A DNA stretch of 64,000 nt from Pseudomonas pharyngis (GTDB lineage: Bacteria; Pseudomonadota; Gammaproteobacteria; Pseudomonadales; Pseudomonadaceae), in the NCBI RefSeq assembly GCF_021602345.1, contig NZ_BQID01000010.1, forward strand, positions 1-64,000. The letters are read 5' to 3'. Made by a program: the position numbers and the translations under genes. The notes beneath the pieces are model-generated. The model was not told the origin of the DNA. It saw only the letters and a program-made list of their open reading frames with translations, and made no database searches. Below are positions 10,894 through 20,689 of the stretch, one piece after another. Within the stretch, counting starts at the first letter, position 1. The number at the start of each line of letters is the position of its first letter.

Positions 10894-11685
10894 TCAATCG
10901 GCCAGCAAAAAGGTCAGCACGCGGTCGCTGAACGCGTCGCCGGCCTGAACGTTGGAAAGGTGCGCCGCATAAAACTCGGCGTACTCGGCGCCGCGCACAT
11001 GCTCCTGAATGAAATGCCCGCCGGACGGTGGCGTCACCGCATCTTCGGTACCGGCGATCACCAGCAGCGGCACCGTGATCGACGCCAACTGCTCGCGGAA
11101 ATCCGCATCGCGCACCGCTGCGCAGTTGGCGGCGTAACCTTCAGGATGGGTCGCGGCCAGCATGTCGGTAATCTGCTTCGCTGCTGCCGGATGGGCGGCA
11201 GAAAAGTCCGGAGTGAACCAGCGGGCAATCGATGCATCACGCAACGCGACCATCGCCGCCGGGCCGTCACGCAGCACGGTTTCGATGCGCGGGTTCCACA
11301 CCGACGGATCGCCGATTTTCGCCGCCGTGTTGCAGACGATCAGTTTGTTCAGCCGCTGGCCGGCGTTGATCCCCAGCCACTGGCCGATCAGGCCGCCCAT
11401 CGACAGACCGCAAAAATGCGCGCGTTCAATGTGCAGCGCATCCAGCAGCGCCAGCACGTCGCGGCCCAGTTGCTCGATGCTGTAAGGGGCCGGCGTCACC
11501 AGCGACTGGCCGTGCCCGCGAGTATCGAAACGCAGCACGCGAAAATGTTCGGTGAAGGCCGGCATCTGCACGTCCCACATGTGCAGGTCGGTGCCCAGCG
11601 AGTTCGACAGCACCAGCACCGGTGCATCGACCGGGCCTTCCAATGAGTAATGCAGTTCGCCATCGGCGAGTTGAACGAAAGCCAC
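10894..11685 (-). CDS. pcaD: 3-oxoadipate enol-lactonase
   Basis: A 263-aa alpha/beta hydrolase that opens 3-oxoadipate enol-lactone to 3-oxoadipate. The nucleophile elbow GLSMGG places Ser95, with the acid in AGTEDAVTPP and a C-terminal His in AAHLSNVQAG. Oxyanion region residues SNSLGTDLHMWD match PcaD proteins. It lies 12 bases after pcaB and 10 before pcaC, with AGGAGAG upstream of the ATG. Confidence 0.94.
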   Translation of the reverse strand: MAFVQLADGELHYSLEGPVDAPVLVLSNSLGTDLHMWDVQMPAFTEHFRVLRFDTRGHGQSLVTPAPYSIEQLGRDVLALLDALHIERAHFCGLSMGGLIGQWLGINAGQRLNKLIVCNTAAKIGDPSVWNPRIETVLRDGPAAMVALRDASIARWFTPDFSAAHPAAAKQITDMLAATHPEGYAANCAAVRDADFREQLASITVPLLVIAGTEDAVTPPSGGHFIQEHVRGAEYAEFYAAHLSNVQAGDAFSDRVLTFLLAD

Positions 11686-11697
11686 AGCCCTCTCCTT

Positions 11698-13062
11698 TCA
11701 GTCAGACAATGCGTTGTGTTCGGCCACTGCCCGCTCGACCCAGACTTGCGCCTGACCGAGGTAATGGGCGGGATCGAGCAGATGATCCAGTTCGGTTGCG
11801 CTCAGTTCGGCGATCACCTGCGGTTCGTCACCGAGGACCGCTCGCAGATGACGCTGTTCGGCCACCGCCCGTTTGCAGCATTGCTCGAGCAGATGATGCG
11901 CGGTGTCGCGGCCGACCCGTTGCGCGAGGACGATGCTCACCGCTTCGGCCAGCACCAGACCTTGGGTCAATTCCAGGTTGCGGGCCATGCGCGCGGCATC
12001 GACCTCCAGACCGTCGGCCAGCAGCCGCGCCTGTTGCAGTGCGCCCGACACCAGGCAGCAGATGTCCGGCAGGGTTTCCCATTCGGCGTGCCACAGACCG
12101 AGGCTGCGTTCGTGTTCCTGCGGCATGGCGCTGAACAGCGTCGACACCAGCCCCGGCACGCGGGCGGCGGCGCCGATCAGCACCGCCGCGCCCACCGGGT
12201 TGCGTTTGTGCGGCATGGTCGAGGAACCGCCCTTGCCCGGCGCCGACGGCTCAAACACTTCCGCCGCTTCGGTCTGCATCAACAGGCTGATGTCGCGGCC
12301 GAACTTGCCGAGGCTGCCGGCGATCAGACCGAGCACCGCGCCGAACTCGACGATGCGATCACGCTGGGTGTGCCACGGTTGTTCCGGCAGGGTCAGGTGC
12401 AGTTCTTCGGCCAGCGCCTGGGCAATCGGCAATGCCTGTTCGCCGAGCGCCGCGAGGGTGCCCGAGGCGCCGCCGAATTGCAGCACCAGCAGCCGTGGCT
12501 TGAGCTCGCGCAGACGCTGACGGCTGCGCGTGATCGCACCGAGCCAACCGGCGATCTTCATGCCGAGCGTCACCGGCGTCGCGTGTTGCAGCCAGGTGCG
12601 CCCGGCCAGCGGCGTCGCGGCGTGGCGCTGCGCCTGAATGGCGAGAGCGTCGGCCAGTTGCGCCAGTTCCCCTTCAATCAATTCCAGCGCCTGACGCAAT
12701 TGCAGCACCAGACCGGAATCCATCACGTCCTGACTGGTGGCGCCCAGATGTACATAGCGCTCGGCTTCGGCATCGGTCGCGGCGATCTGTTTGCCCAATG
12801 CCTTGACCAGCGGAATCGCCGAATTGCCGGCCGTGGCAATCGCCTCGCCCAGCGCTGCGAAATCGAACAGTCCGGCGTGGCAGGCGTTTTCGATCGACTC
12901 GACTGCGCCCGCTGGAATCAACCCGACACGCGCTTCGGCCCGGGCCAGCGCCGCTTCGAAGTCGAGCATCGCCTGTACCCGGCCCTGATCGCAGAACACG
13001 TCGCGCATATCGCGGGCAGTAAAGTAGGCATCGAACAATTGATTGCCCGGTCGCTGAGTCAT
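11698..13062 (-). CDS. pcaB: 3-carboxy-cis,cis-muconate cycloisomerase
   Basis: A 454-aa member of the fumarase/aspartase superfamily. It lactonises 3-carboxymuconate to 4-carboxymuconolactone. The superfamily signature GGSSTMPHKRNP is present in the C-terminal half. The start at 13062 (MTQRPGNQLFDAYF) is chosen over 13104 because AAGGAC precedes it and because family members begin near this point. It lies downstream of pcaT in the same direction. Confidence 0.92.
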   Translation of the reverse strand: MTQRPGNQLFDAYFTARDMRDVFCDQGRVQAMLDFEAALARAEARVGLIPAGAVESIENACHAGLFDFAALGEAIATAGNSAIPLVKALGKQIAATDAEAERYVHLGATSQDVMDSGLVLQLRQALELIEGELAQLADALAIQAQRHAATPLAGRTWLQHATPVTLGMKIAGWLGAITRSRQRLRELKPRLLVLQFGGASGTLAALGEQALPIAQALAEELHLTLPEQPWHTQRDRIVEFGAVLGLIAGSLGKFGRDISLLMQTEAAEVFEPSAPGKGGSSTMPHKRNPVGAAVLIGAAARVPGLVSTLFSAMPQEHERSLGLWHAEWETLPDICCLVSGALQQARLLADGLEVDAARMARNLELTQGLVLAEAVSIVLAQRVGRDTAHHLLEQCCKRAVAEQRHLRAVLGDEPQVIAELSATELDHLLDPAHYLGQAQVWVERAVAEHNALSD

Positions 13063-13108
13063 AAACAGTCCTTGCCGGCGCGGGCCGGTGTGGCCCGCGC
13101 GCATCGGT

Positions 13109-14404
13109 TTAAAGATCGTGGTGCAAATACTTCGCTTCTTTGGGCAGGCGCAGGCTGAACAGGAACGCCACGGCCATCATGATCGTGACATACCAGTAGA
13201 ACGCGTTTTCCATGCCGCCAGCCTTGAGGCTCAGGGCCACGTATTCTGCCGAACCGCCGAAAATCGCGTTGGCCACCGCATAGGCCAGGCCGACGCCGAG
13301 GGCGCGGACTTCCGGCGGGAACATCTCGGCTTTCACCAGACCGCTGATCGAGGTGTAGAAACTGACGATAGCCAGCGCCACGGTGATCAGCACGAAAGCC
13401 AGGAACGGGCTGCCGACACTTTTCAGGCTGAGCAGGATCGGCACTGTGAACAACGTGCCGAGGCCACCGAACCAGAGCATCGAGTTACGCCGGCCGATCT
13501 TGTCGGCGAGCATGCCGAACAGCGGCTGCATGCACATGTACAGGAACAGCGCGCCGGTCATGATGTAGCTGGCGGTCTTGGCGTGCATGCCGGCGGTGTT
13601 CACCAGGTACTTCTGCATGTACGTGGTGAAGGTGTAGAAAATCAGCGAGCCGCCGGCGGTATAGCCGAGCACGGTGATGAACGCAGCCTTGTGATCGCGG
13701 AACAGTGCGCGGATGCTGCCGGCGTCCTTGTTCTCGCGCATTTCCTTGCTGGTGGTTTCTTTCAGCGAACGGCGCAGGAACAGCGAAATCAGCGCGGCGG
13801 CCGCACCGACCACGAACGGAATCCGCCAGCCGTAGGCACGCAATTCTTCTTCAGAGAGGAACTGTTGCAGGATCACCACCAGCAGCACCGCCAGCAGTTG
13901 CCCGCCGATCAGGGTCACGTACTGGAACGAGGCGAAGAACCCGCGCTGGCCCTTGAGCGCGACTTCGCTCATGTAGGTCGCGGTGGTGCCGTATTCACCG
14001 CCCACCGACAGGCCTTGCAGCAGACGCGCGAACAACAGCAGTAGCGGCGCCCAGACGCCGATGTCCTTGTAGGTCGGCAGGCAGGCGATCAGCAACGAGC
14101 CGAAGCACATCATCAGGATCGAGATCAGCATCGAGTTCTTGCGCCCGTGCTTGTCCGCGACCCGGCCGAAAATCCAGCCGCCGATCGGTCGCATCAGGAA
14201 CCCGGCGGCGAACACGCCTGCCGTGTTGACCAACTGCACCGTGGGGTTGTCGGAGGGGAAAAACGCCGGGGCGAAATAGATCGCGCAGAAGGCGTAGACA
14301 TAGAAGTCGAACCATTCGACGAGGTTGCCGGACGACGCGCCGACAATGGCAAAGATGCGCTTGCTGCGCTCTTCACCGGTGTAATGGGAGGTGAGGGTTG
14401 TCAT
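13109..14404 (-). CDS. pcaT: MFS dicarboxylate/oxoadipate transporter
   Basis: A 431-aa major facilitator of the metabolite:H+ symporter (KgtP/ShiA-like) group with twelve predicted TM segments. It has the loop 2-3 signature [16 protein letters not shown] and the GLSVGGEYG motif. In P. putida the pcaFTBDC order places PcaT here, where it was linked to dicarboxylic acid uptake. The position before pcaB supports the symbol. A REPIN separates it from pcaG, so it may have its own promoter. Confidence 0.85.
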   Translation of the reverse strand: MTTLTSHYTGEERSKRIFAIVGASSGNLVEWFDFYVYAFCAIYFAPAFFPSDNPTVQLVNTAGVFAAGFLMRPIGGWIFGRVADKHGRKNSMLISILMMCFGSLLIACLPTYKDIGVWAPLLLLFARLLQGLSVGGEYGTTATYMSEVALKGQRGFFASFQYVTLIGGQLLAVLLVVILQQFLSEEELRAYGWRIPFVVGAAAALISLFLRRSLKETTSKEMRENKDAGSIRALFRDHKAAFITVLGYTAGGSLIFYTFTTYMQKYLVNTAGMHAKTASYIMTGALFLYMCMQPLFGMLADKIGRRNSMLWFGGLGTLFTVPILLSLKSVGSPFLAFVLITVALAIVSFYTSISGLVKAEMFPPEVRALGVGLAYAVANAIFGGSAEYVALSLKAGGMENAFYWYVTIMMAVAFLFSLRLPKEAKYLHHDL

Positions 14405-14487
14405 TGTTTTTCACTCGATAGGGACAGTGAGAGTCTAGACACACTTTGCAACAGCCCCGTTCCACAGACACTCTGCGCCGCAAATCT

Positions 14488-14579
14488 CTGTGGGAGCGGG
14501 CTTGCTCGCGAAGGCGTTGGATCAGCCAACATCACTGTCGACTGACACACCCTCTTCGCGAGCAAGCCCGCTCCCACAG
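14488..14579. repeat. REPIN (paired REP sequences)
   Basis: Two inverted REP copies: CTGTGGGAGCGGGCTTGCTC-GCGAAG at 14488-14513 and its exact reverse complement at 14554-14579, around a 40-base loop. It sits between pcaG and pcaT and may attenuate or stabilise the pca transcript. Confidence 0.92.
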
Positions 14580-14595
14580 GGGATGTGTAATGACT

Positions 14596-15162
14596 TTAGT
14601 AATCGAAGAACACGGTCTCCGCATCAGTGCCCTGCAGGATCACATTCCACTGATAGACACCCGCCGCGTCCGGCTTCGCCAGCAACGTGGTGCGGCGCTC
14701 CGCCGGTACGCACTCGAGCAGCGGATCATTGACGTTCGCCGGATCGCCTTCGAAGTAAATCCGCGTCAGCAAGTGCTTCACCAACCCGCGCGCAAACACC
14801 AGCACCACCAGGTGCGGCGCCTGGGTCGAGCCCTTCAGGCCTTCAACCGTGCCCGGCTTGATGGTGGTGAAACGAAAGCGCCCTTCCGCATCCACCGGCA
14901 CCCGGCCGAAGCCTTCGAAATTCGGATCGAGCGGCTTGGCCTGCTCGTCTTCCGGGTGGTCATATTTGCCGGCGGCGTTGGCCTGCCAGACTTCGAGCAT
15001 GGCGTCGTTGACGACATCGCCGTTGCCGTCCACCACTTGCCCGGTGATCGCCACGCGCTGGCCGAGGGTCAGTTCGTTGGCGAGGTTTTCACGGTTCAGC
15101 CAGGTCAGGCCGATGTGGTAATACGGCCCGACGGTGTGGGACGTGGTCGCAGTCAGGGTCAT
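14596..15162 (-). CDS. pcaG: protocatechuate 3,4-dioxygenase alpha subunit
   Basis: A 188-aa alpha subunit of the intradiol ring-cleaving dioxygenase. With PcaH it converts protocatechuate to 3-carboxy-cis,cis-muconate. The start MTLTATTSHTVGPYYHIGL at 15162 is used; it is one base after the pcaH stop, and the longer frame would run far into pcaH. As usual for the alpha subunit, the iron ligands of PcaH are not conserved, while the ANAAGKYDHPED region aligns with the PcaH ligand region. Confidence 0.94.
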   Translation of the reverse strand: MTLTATTSHTVGPYYHIGLTWLNRENLANELTLGQRVAITGQVVDGNGDVVNDAMLEVWQANAAGKYDHPEDEQAKPLDPNFEGFGRVPVDAEGRFRFTTIKPGTVEGLKGSTQAPHLVVLVFARGLVKHLLTRIYFEGDPANVNDPLLECVPAERRTTLLAKPDAAGVYQWNVILQGTDAETVFFDY

Positions 15163-15163
15163 C

Positions 15164-15868
15164 TCATTTCTCCATCGGCGTGGCTTCGCGGCCGCGCAGC
15201 ACAATGTCCCAGCGATAAGCGAGGGCGTAGGACGGAATGGTTTTTTCCAGATCGAAAGCGGCGATCAGGCGTTCCTTGGCCGAGGTGTCCGGCACGCAGT
15301 TGTAGATCGGGTCGTAGGCCAGCAGCGGGTCGCCCGGGAAATACATTTGCGTGACCAGGCGCGTCAGGATGCTCGGCCCGAACAGCGAGAAATGCACGTG
15401 GGCCGGGCGCCAGGCGTTGTGGTGGTTGCCCCACGGATAGGCGCCGGGCTTGATGGTCTGGAACTGATACCAGCCGTCGGCGTCGGTCACGGTGCGGCCG
15501 GTGCCGGTGAAATTCGGGTCCAGCGGCGCGTCGTGCAGGTCACGGGCATGGTTGTAGCGACCGGCGGCGTTGGCCTGCCAGATCTCCACCAGAATTCCCG
15601 GGACCGGCAGACCGTCTTCGTCGAGCACACGCCCGTGAATGATGATCCGCTCACCGAGGGGTTCACCCTGATGCTGGGCGGTCAAATCGTTGTCGGTATC
15701 GGCCACACGCTCGGCACCGATGGTCGGCCCGGTGATTTCCGACAGCGAATGCGGCAGAAACACCAACGGCTTGGACGGCGAGCGCAGATTGGTGGATTGA
15801 TAGGTCGGGTGCAGGTACGGCGGCTGGGTGCCTTCCTGCGGGCGGCGGTAACCAGGCTTGTCAGTCAT
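15164..15868 (-). CDS. pcaH: protocatechuate 3,4-dioxygenase beta subunit
   Basis: A 234-aa catalytic beta subunit. The non-haem Fe(III) ligands are readable as Tyr105 (AAGRYNH), Tyr144 (GAYPWGN), His157 and His159 (RPAHVHF). Their spacing of 39, 13 and 2 residues equals that of the P. putida enzyme (408/447/460/462). It is followed by pcaG after one base and preceded by pcaF with a 36-base gap, so pcaHG is embedded in the pca cluster. Confidence 0.96.
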   Translation of the reverse strand: MTDKPGYRRPQEGTQPPYLHPTYQSTNLRSPSKPLVFLPHSLSEITGPTIGAERVADTDNDLTAQHQGEPLGERIIIHGRVLDEDGLPVPGILVEIWQANAAGRYNHARDLHDAPLDPNFTGTGRTVTDADGWYQFQTIKPGAYPWGNHHNAWRPAHVHFSLFGPSILTRLVTQMYFPGDPLLAYDPIYNCVPDTSAKERLIAAFDLEKTIPSYALAYRWDIVLRGREATPMEK

Positions 15869-15904
15869 TTCGCTTTCCTCTGTTCTTTTTCGTCACGGCT
15901 TGCG

Positions 15905-17110
15905 TCAGACGCGTTCGATGGCCAGGGCCAGACCCTGGCCGACACCGACGCACATGGTCGCCAGACCTTTCTTGCCACCAGTCTTTTCCAGCTGATGCAG
16001 CGCAGTCAGCACCAGCCGCGCGCCGCTCATGCCCAACGGGTGGCCCAAGGCAATCGCGCCACCGTTCGGGTTGACCTGGGCCGCGTCGTCTGCCAGTCCC
16101 AGTTCACGCAGCACCGCCAGACCCTGGCTGGCGAAGGCTTCGTTGAGTTCGATCACATCGAAATCGCTGACCGCAACGCCGAGGCGTTCGGTGAGTTTGC
16201 GCACCGCCGGCACCGGGCCGATGCCCATCACCCGTGGCGCGACCCCGGCACTGGCCATGCCGAGCACTTTGGCGCGAGCGGTCAGGCCGTGTTTTTTCAC
16301 CGCTTCCGCCGAGGCCAGAATCAGCGCGGCGGCACCGTCGTTGACGCCCGAAGCGTTGCCGGCGGTGACGGTCTTGTCCGGGCCATTGACCGGTTTCAGT
16401 TTGCTCAGCGCTTCAAGCGTGGTGTCGGCGCGGGGGTGTTCGTCCTGGCTGACCACGGTTTCGCCCTTTTTGTGGGCGATCCGCACTTCGACGATTTCCT
16501 CGGCGAAGTAGCCGGCAGCCTGGGCAGCGGCCGTACGTTGCTGACTGCGCAAAGCGAAAGCGTCCTGATCCTCGCGGGAAACTTCGTAGTCGTCGGCGAC
16601 GTTGTCGGCGGTCTGCGGCATCGCGTCAACGCCATACTGGGCCTTCATCAGCGGGTTGATGAAACGCCAGCCGATGGTGGTGTCCTCCAGCTTCATGTTG
16701 CGCGAGAACGCCGCATCAGCCTTGCCCATCACGAACGGTGCGCGGGACATCGACTCGACGCCGCCGGCAATCGCCAGCTCCATTTCACCGCTGGCAATGG
16801 CGCGGAACGCCGTACCGATGGCATCCATGCCCGAAGCGCAGAGGCGATTGAGGGTGACGCCCGGAACGCTCTCCGGCAGACCGGCCAGCAACAGCGCCAT
16901 GCGCGCGACGTTGCGGTTGTCTTCACCGGCCTGGTTGGCGCAGCCGAGGAATACTTCGTCGATGGCGCTCCAATCCACCGACGGGTTGCGCTCCATCAGG
17001 GCCTTGATCGGCACGGCGGCCAGGTCGTCGGCGCGAACAGCCGCCAGACCACCACCGAAACGACCGATGGGGGTACGAATCGCATCGCAGATATAAACGT
17101 CGCGCATCAT
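15905..17110 (-). CDS. pcaF: 3-oxoadipyl-CoA thiolase
   Basis: A 401-aa thiolase that splits 3-oxoadipyl-CoA into succinyl-CoA and acetyl-CoA, the last step of the pathway. Active-site residues are visible: Cys91 ([12 protein letters not shown]), His357 (GHPLGMSG) and Cys387 (MCVGVGQG). The first ATG overlaps the pcaJ stop in ATGA; a second ATG follows at once. Coupling to pcaIJ agrees with its use of their product. Confidence 0.95.
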   Translation of the reverse strand: MMRDVYICDAIRTPIGRFGGGLAAVRADDLAAVPIKALMERNPSVDWSAIDEVFLGCANQAGEDNRNVARMALLLAGLPESVPGVTLNRLCASGMDAIGTAFRAIASGEMELAIAGGVESMSRAPFVMGKADAAFSRNMKLEDTTIGWRFINPLMKAQYGVDAMPQTADNVADDYEVSREDQDAFALRSQQRTAAAQAAGYFAEEIVEVRIAHKKGETVVSQDEHPRADTTLEALSKLKPVNGPDKTVTAGNASGVNDGAAALILASAEAVKKHGLTARAKVLGMASAGVAPRVMGIGPVPAVRKLTERLGVAVSDFDVIELNEAFASQGLAVLRELGLADDAAQVNPNGGAIALGHPLGMSGARLVLTALHQLEKTGGKKGLATMCVGVGQGLALAIERV

Positions 17111-17886
17111 GCTTCTCCCGGTGCCTGGCCGTGGGCCGCTGCGGTGCGGGCTTCGAGATCGCGCAGGGCGGTCAGCTCGACTTCGGTCGGTTCGGCGGTG
17201 GTGTCAACGTTGTCGGCAAAACGGATTGCCCAACCGGTGGCAGCGATCACTTGCTCGCGGGTCACGCCCGGGTGCAGTGCGGTAACCACGAATTCGTGGG
17301 TGCCCTCTTCCGGCTCCATGATGCACAGGTCGGTGATGATCCCGACCGGGCCGGCGCCCGGCAGGCCCAGACGTTTGCGCGAATCACCACCCTCACCATG
17401 GCCGACCGAGGTGATGAAATCGAGCTTGTCGACAAACGAACGCGCCGACTGTTTAAGGATGATCAGCACGCTTTTCGCGGAGCCGGCGATCTCCGGCGCA
17501 CCACCGGCACCCGGCAGGCGTACTTTCGGCTGGTGATAGTCGCCGACCACGGTGGTGTTGATGTTGCCGAAACGGTCGACCTGGGCTGCGCCGAGGAAAC
17601 CGACGTCGATGCGCCCGCCCTGCAGCCAGTAGCGAAAAATCTCACCGGTCGGCACGACAGTGTCAGCGGTTTCTGCCAGTTCGCCGTCACCGATCGACAG
17701 TGGCAATACGCTGGGTTTGGCGCCAATCGGACCGGATTCGTAGATCAACACCACGTCCGGCGACGAGGTCAGGCGCGCCAGGTTGGCGGCTTTCGACGGC
17801 AGGCCGATGCCGACGAAGCACACCGAGCCGTTCTTCAGGCGACGGGCTGCGGCGACGGTCATCATTTCATTGGTGGTGTAAGTCAT
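17107..17886 (-). CDS. pcaJ: 3-oxoadipate:succinyl-CoA transferase subunit B
   Basis: A 259-aa subunit B of family I CoA-transferase. The catalytic Glu is Glu50 in LIYESGPIG. With PcaI it moves CoA from succinyl-CoA to 3-oxoadipate. Its start shares a base with the pcaI stop (TAATG) and its stop overlaps the pcaF start, so pcaI, pcaJ and pcaF form one tightly coupled translational unit. Confidence 0.95.
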   Translation of the reverse strand: MTYTTNEMMTVAAARRLKNGSVCFVGIGLPSKAANLARLTSSPDVVLIYESGPIGAKPSVLPLSIGDGELAETADTVVPTGEIFRYWLQGGRIDVGFLGAAQVDRFGNINTTVVGDYHQPKVRLPGAGGAPEIAGSAKSVLIILKQSARSFVDKLDFITSVGHGEGGDSRKRLGLPGAGPVGIITDLCIMEPEEGTHEFVVTALHPGVTREQVIAATGWAIRFADNVDTTAEPTEVELTALRDLEARTAAAHGQAPGEA

Positions 17887-18743
17887 TACTTGGCCTCCGA
17901 AGCAGCGGCCAACTTGGCCTGGAACTCGCTGAAGTCAGCGCAGCCATGGATGTATTCGTTGATCCACGCGGTAAACGTCTCACGGTCGCGGGCGATCGGA
18001 TCCCACGCCTGATAGAAGCGGTTGTCACGCTCGGTGTAACCGTGGGCGTAGGACGGATGCGCGCCACCGGGTACATGGCAGACCGCGCTCAAGGCCCAGG
18101 TCGGCAGCACGCAGGCGTTCATCGGGGCGTTGAGGTTGTCGACGATTTCTTCGACGGTGACGATGCAACGCTTGGCGGCCAGTGCGGCTTCTTTCTGCAC
18201 ACCGAGAATGCCCCACAGCAGCACGTTGCCCTGACGGTCGGCTTTCTGGGCGTGGATCACGGTCACGTCCGGACGCACCGACGGCACCGCCGCCAGCACT
18301 TCGCCGGTGAACGGGCAAGTCACGGATTTGATCAGCGGGTTGACCTTCGGCAGGTCGGAACCGGCGTAGGCCCGCAACACCGCGAACGGCAGGCCGGAGG
18401 CGCCGGCGACGTAGGCATTGGCCAGGTCGGCGTGGCTGTGTTCTTCGATTTCCAGCGCGTGCGGCCATTGCTTCTCGACCGCGTCGCGCAGACGGTGCAG
18501 CGAACCCACGCCAGGGTTGCCGCCCCAGGAGAAGATCAGCTTGCGTGCACAGCCGGCGCCGATCAGTTGGTCGTAGATCAGGTCAGGCGTCATCCGCACC
18601 AGGGTCAGATCTTTCTTGCCCTGACGAATGATTTCGTGACCCGCCGCCGTAGGGATCAGGTGAGTGAAGCCTTCGAGCGCGACGGTATCGCCGTCGTTGA
18701 CGAATTGCTTCACCGCGTCGTGCAGCGAAAGGATCTCAGCCAT
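17886..18743 (-). CDS. pcaI: 3-oxoadipate:succinyl-CoA transferase subunit A
   Basis: A 285-aa subunit A of 3-oxoadipate CoA-transferase. It begins MAEILSLHDAVKQFVNDGDTV and contains the GGNPGVGSLHRLRDA region of the family. It is first of the pcaIJF-pcaHG run. Two PcaR-like boxes lie ~100-135 bases upstream, which fits induction by 3-oxoadipate through PcaR. Confidence 0.95.
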   Translation of the reverse strand: MAEILSLHDAVKQFVNDGDTVALEGFTHLIPTAAGHEIIRQGKKDLTLVRMTPDLIYDQLIGAGCARKLIFSWGGNPGVGSLHRLRDAVEKQWPHALEIEEHSHADLANAYVAGASGLPFAVLRAYAGSDLPKVNPLIKSVTCPFTGEVLAAVPSVRPDVTVIHAQKADRQGNVLLWGILGVQKEAALAAKRCIVTVEEIVDNLNAPMNACVLPTWALSAVCHVPGGAHPSYAHGYTERDNRFYQAWDPIARDRETFTAWINEYIHGCADFSEFQAKLAAASEAK

Positions 18744-18845
18744 GGAGCGGGCTCCCGTTTTTGTAATGAATCGCCAGTGAATAAAAAGGCGCGAGGTTCT
18801 GCGCCGGAGTCACTGAAGATTAAGCCGCTGATTTTCACCAAACAA

Positions 18846-18879
18846 TCCGATAATCGACTGAGTGTTCGTTTATCGAACA
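18846..18879 (-). promoter_or_regulatory. PcaR-type operator upstream of pcaI
   Basis: Two similar boxes: TCCGATAATCGAC and TGTTCGTTTATCGAACA, the latter a palindrome with TTCG/CGAA arms. On the minus strand the core reads TTCGATAAACGAAC. The same core recurs before pcaK and pcaR. PcaR of P. putida is known to bind repeated elements of this type in the pcaI promoter. Confidence 0.75.
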
Positions 18880-18900
18880 GATTGTTATCTGCCTAATGAT

Positions 18901-18925
18901 CACTCCCGCACCGCGTGCGGGAGTG
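18901..18925 (-). terminator. hairpin downstream of pcaK
   Basis: A perfect 11-bp stem CACTCCCGCAC / GTGCGGGAGTG with a 3-base loop, between the end of pcaK and the pcaI promoter. No T run is present on either side, so it may act as a stabiliser or as a weak terminator. Confidence 0.45.
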
Positions 18926-18930
18926 GCACT

Positions 18931-19035
18931 GATCGTTCCCACGCTCTGCGTGGGAACGCAGCCCGGGACGCTCCGCGTCCCTTCCGAAGCCGAACGCGGA
19001 GCAACCTCTGCGGCCAGTTCGACGCGGGAACGATC
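18931..19035. repeat. Pseudomonas intergenic repeat with inverted ends
   Basis: About 105 bases bounded by GATCGTTCCC and GGGAACGATC, with internal hairpins CCCACGC-TCT-GCGTGGG and GGGACGCTCCGCGTCCC. Sequences of this kind are widespread between genes in Pseudomonas. It lies directly after the pcaK stop. Confidence 0.75.
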
Positions 19036-19047
19036 CTGCAATGAAAC

Positions 19048-20394
19048 TCAGGTCGCGTCCGCGTGACTGACCAGACCCTTGATCACCACCGCTGCCGTGG
19101 CCAGGCCCGCCGGAACCACCAGCGCCGTCAGCACTTGCTCGAAATTCCAGCCCAGGCCCAGCAGGGTCGCGCCCATCCACGCTCCGAGAATCGCGCCGAA
19201 GCGGCCGATCCCGAGCATCCACGACACACCGGTCGCCCGGCCCTGCGTCGGATAAAACCGCGCTGCCAGGGACGGCATCGCCGACTGCGCGCCGTTGACG
19301 CACATGCCCGCCACCAGCACCAGGGTCGCCAGCAGCGTGATGTTGCCCAGACTCTGCCCGACCGCGTAGGCAAACACCCCGGCCAGCAGGTAGAAAATGC
19401 CGATGACCTTGTGCGGATTGAAGCGGTCCATCGCCCAGCCTACGCCCACCGCACTCAGCACCCCACCGAACTGGAACAACGCACCGATGAAGGCCGCCTG
19501 CTCCATGCTCGCGCCGCTGTCGCGCATCAGGGTCGGCAGCCAGCTGGTCAGCAGGTACACGATCACCAGACCCATGAAGTAGGTCAGCCACAGCAGCAAC
19601 GTGCCGACGCTGTAGGTGCCGGAAAAAATCACCGCAAACACGTTGCGCGCTTTCACGGTTTTCTGTTCCGGCACGCTGAAACTCGCGGCCTGAGCGACGA
19701 TGGCAGGATCAATGGGTGCGAGGGTCTTGCGCACCTTGTCGGTGCCGCGATTGCGCACCACCAGATAACGCGCCGATTCCGGCAGCCAGAGCAGCAGCAC
19801 CACGGTGAGGATCAGCGGCAGGATCCCGCCGATCAGCAACAGACTGTGCCAGCCGAATGCCGGGATCAACTTGGCCGAAATAAACCCGCCACCGGCCATG
19901 CCCAGGTTGAAGCCGCAGAACATGCTGGTCACCAACAGGGACTTCTTGCGCTCCGGGGTGTATTCCGACAGCAGCGTGGTGGCGTTCGGCATCCCGGCGC
20001 CCAGTCCCAGACCAGTGAGGAAACGCAGCACCAGCAACTGATCGACATTGGTGGCGTAGGCCGACGCCAGGCTGAAAGCGCCGAACAGAAAAACCGCGCC
20101 GACCAGTACGACTTTTCGCCCGAAGCGGTCAGCCAGCGGCCCGGAGCCCAGCGCACCGAAGACCATTCCGATCAGCGCGGCACTCATCACCGGGCCGAGG
20201 CTGGCGCGGTCGATGCCCCAGTCCTGGGACAGGGCCGGCGCGATAAAACCCATGGCCGCGGTGTCGAGGCCATCGAGGAACACAATCAGGAAACACAGGA
20301 TCACGACGCGCCACTGATAGCGCGAGATCGGTTGGGCATTGATGAAGGACTGCACGTCGAGGCAGTGACCTACAGCGGACTGAGGCTGGTTCAT
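19048..20394 (-). CDS. pcaK: 4-hydroxybenzoate/protocatechuate MFS transporter
   Basis: A 448-aa aromatic acid:H+ symporter of the major facilitator superfamily that takes up 4-hydroxybenzoate and protocatechuate. The start at 20394 (MNQPQSAVGHCLDVQSFIN) matches the N-terminus of P. putida PcaK; the upstream ATG at 20457 adds an unrelated leader. Typical residues are the FLDGLDTAAMGF segment in TM1 and GPLADRFGRK in loop 2-3. It is downstream of pcaR, with PcaR-like boxes in the gap. Confidence 0.94.
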   Translation of the reverse strand: MNQPQSAVGHCLDVQSFINAQPISRYQWRVVILCFLIVFLDGLDTAAMGFIAPALSQDWGIDRASLGPVMSAALIGMVFGALGSGPLADRFGRKVVLVGAVFLFGAFSLASAYATNVDQLLVLRFLTGLGLGAGMPNATTLLSEYTPERKKSLLVTSMFCGFNLGMAGGGFISAKLIPAFGWHSLLLIGGILPLILTVVLLLWLPESARYLVVRNRGTDKVRKTLAPIDPAIVAQAASFSVPEQKTVKARNVFAVIFSGTYSVGTLLLWLTYFMGLVIVYLLTSWLPTLMRDSGASMEQAAFIGALFQFGGVLSAVGVGWAMDRFNPHKVIGIFYLLAGVFAYAVGQSLGNITLLATLVLVAGMCVNGAQSAMPSLAARFYPTQGRATGVSWMLGIGRFGAILGAWMGATLLGLGWNFEQVLTALVVPAGLATAAVVIKGLVSHADAT

Positions 20395-20649
20395 TATTTT
20401 TATTCCACGCAAGAAAACGCAGTCGAACGGCGGCCGGCCAGAGAGCGGCACGGTCACAACTATATAAGGAAGAAATCAGGCGTTGCGCTAATACCGGCAA
20501 CAGGAACGGGAGCGGCGACAGTCGGGGAACGTGCGCATGGGAAGTTGCCTCTTGTCATTATTATGGGAGTCGACGATCCGGCGGGCTCATTCACATTCGT
20601 GCCGGATGACGCTGCCGCGACATTAATGATCCGGGGGTTTTAGCGTCAA

Positions 20650-20683
20650 TTCGATAAACGCAACTCTGTGCGTTTATCGAACA
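20650..20683 (-). promoter_or_regulatory. PcaR-type operator upstream of pcaK
   Basis: Inverted pair TTCGATAAACGCA (20650-20662) and TGCGTTTATCGAACA (20669-20683) with a 6-base spacer, directly after the pcaR stop and about 255 bases before the pcaK start. Confidence 0.72.
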
Positions 20684-20689
20684 GCTTAA

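Noticed and set aside
15134-17536. 800-codon plus-strand reading frame
   Set aside because: It lies antisense to pcaG, pcaH, pcaF and pcaJ, which have clear active-site residues. It is a shadow frame of GC-rich codons.
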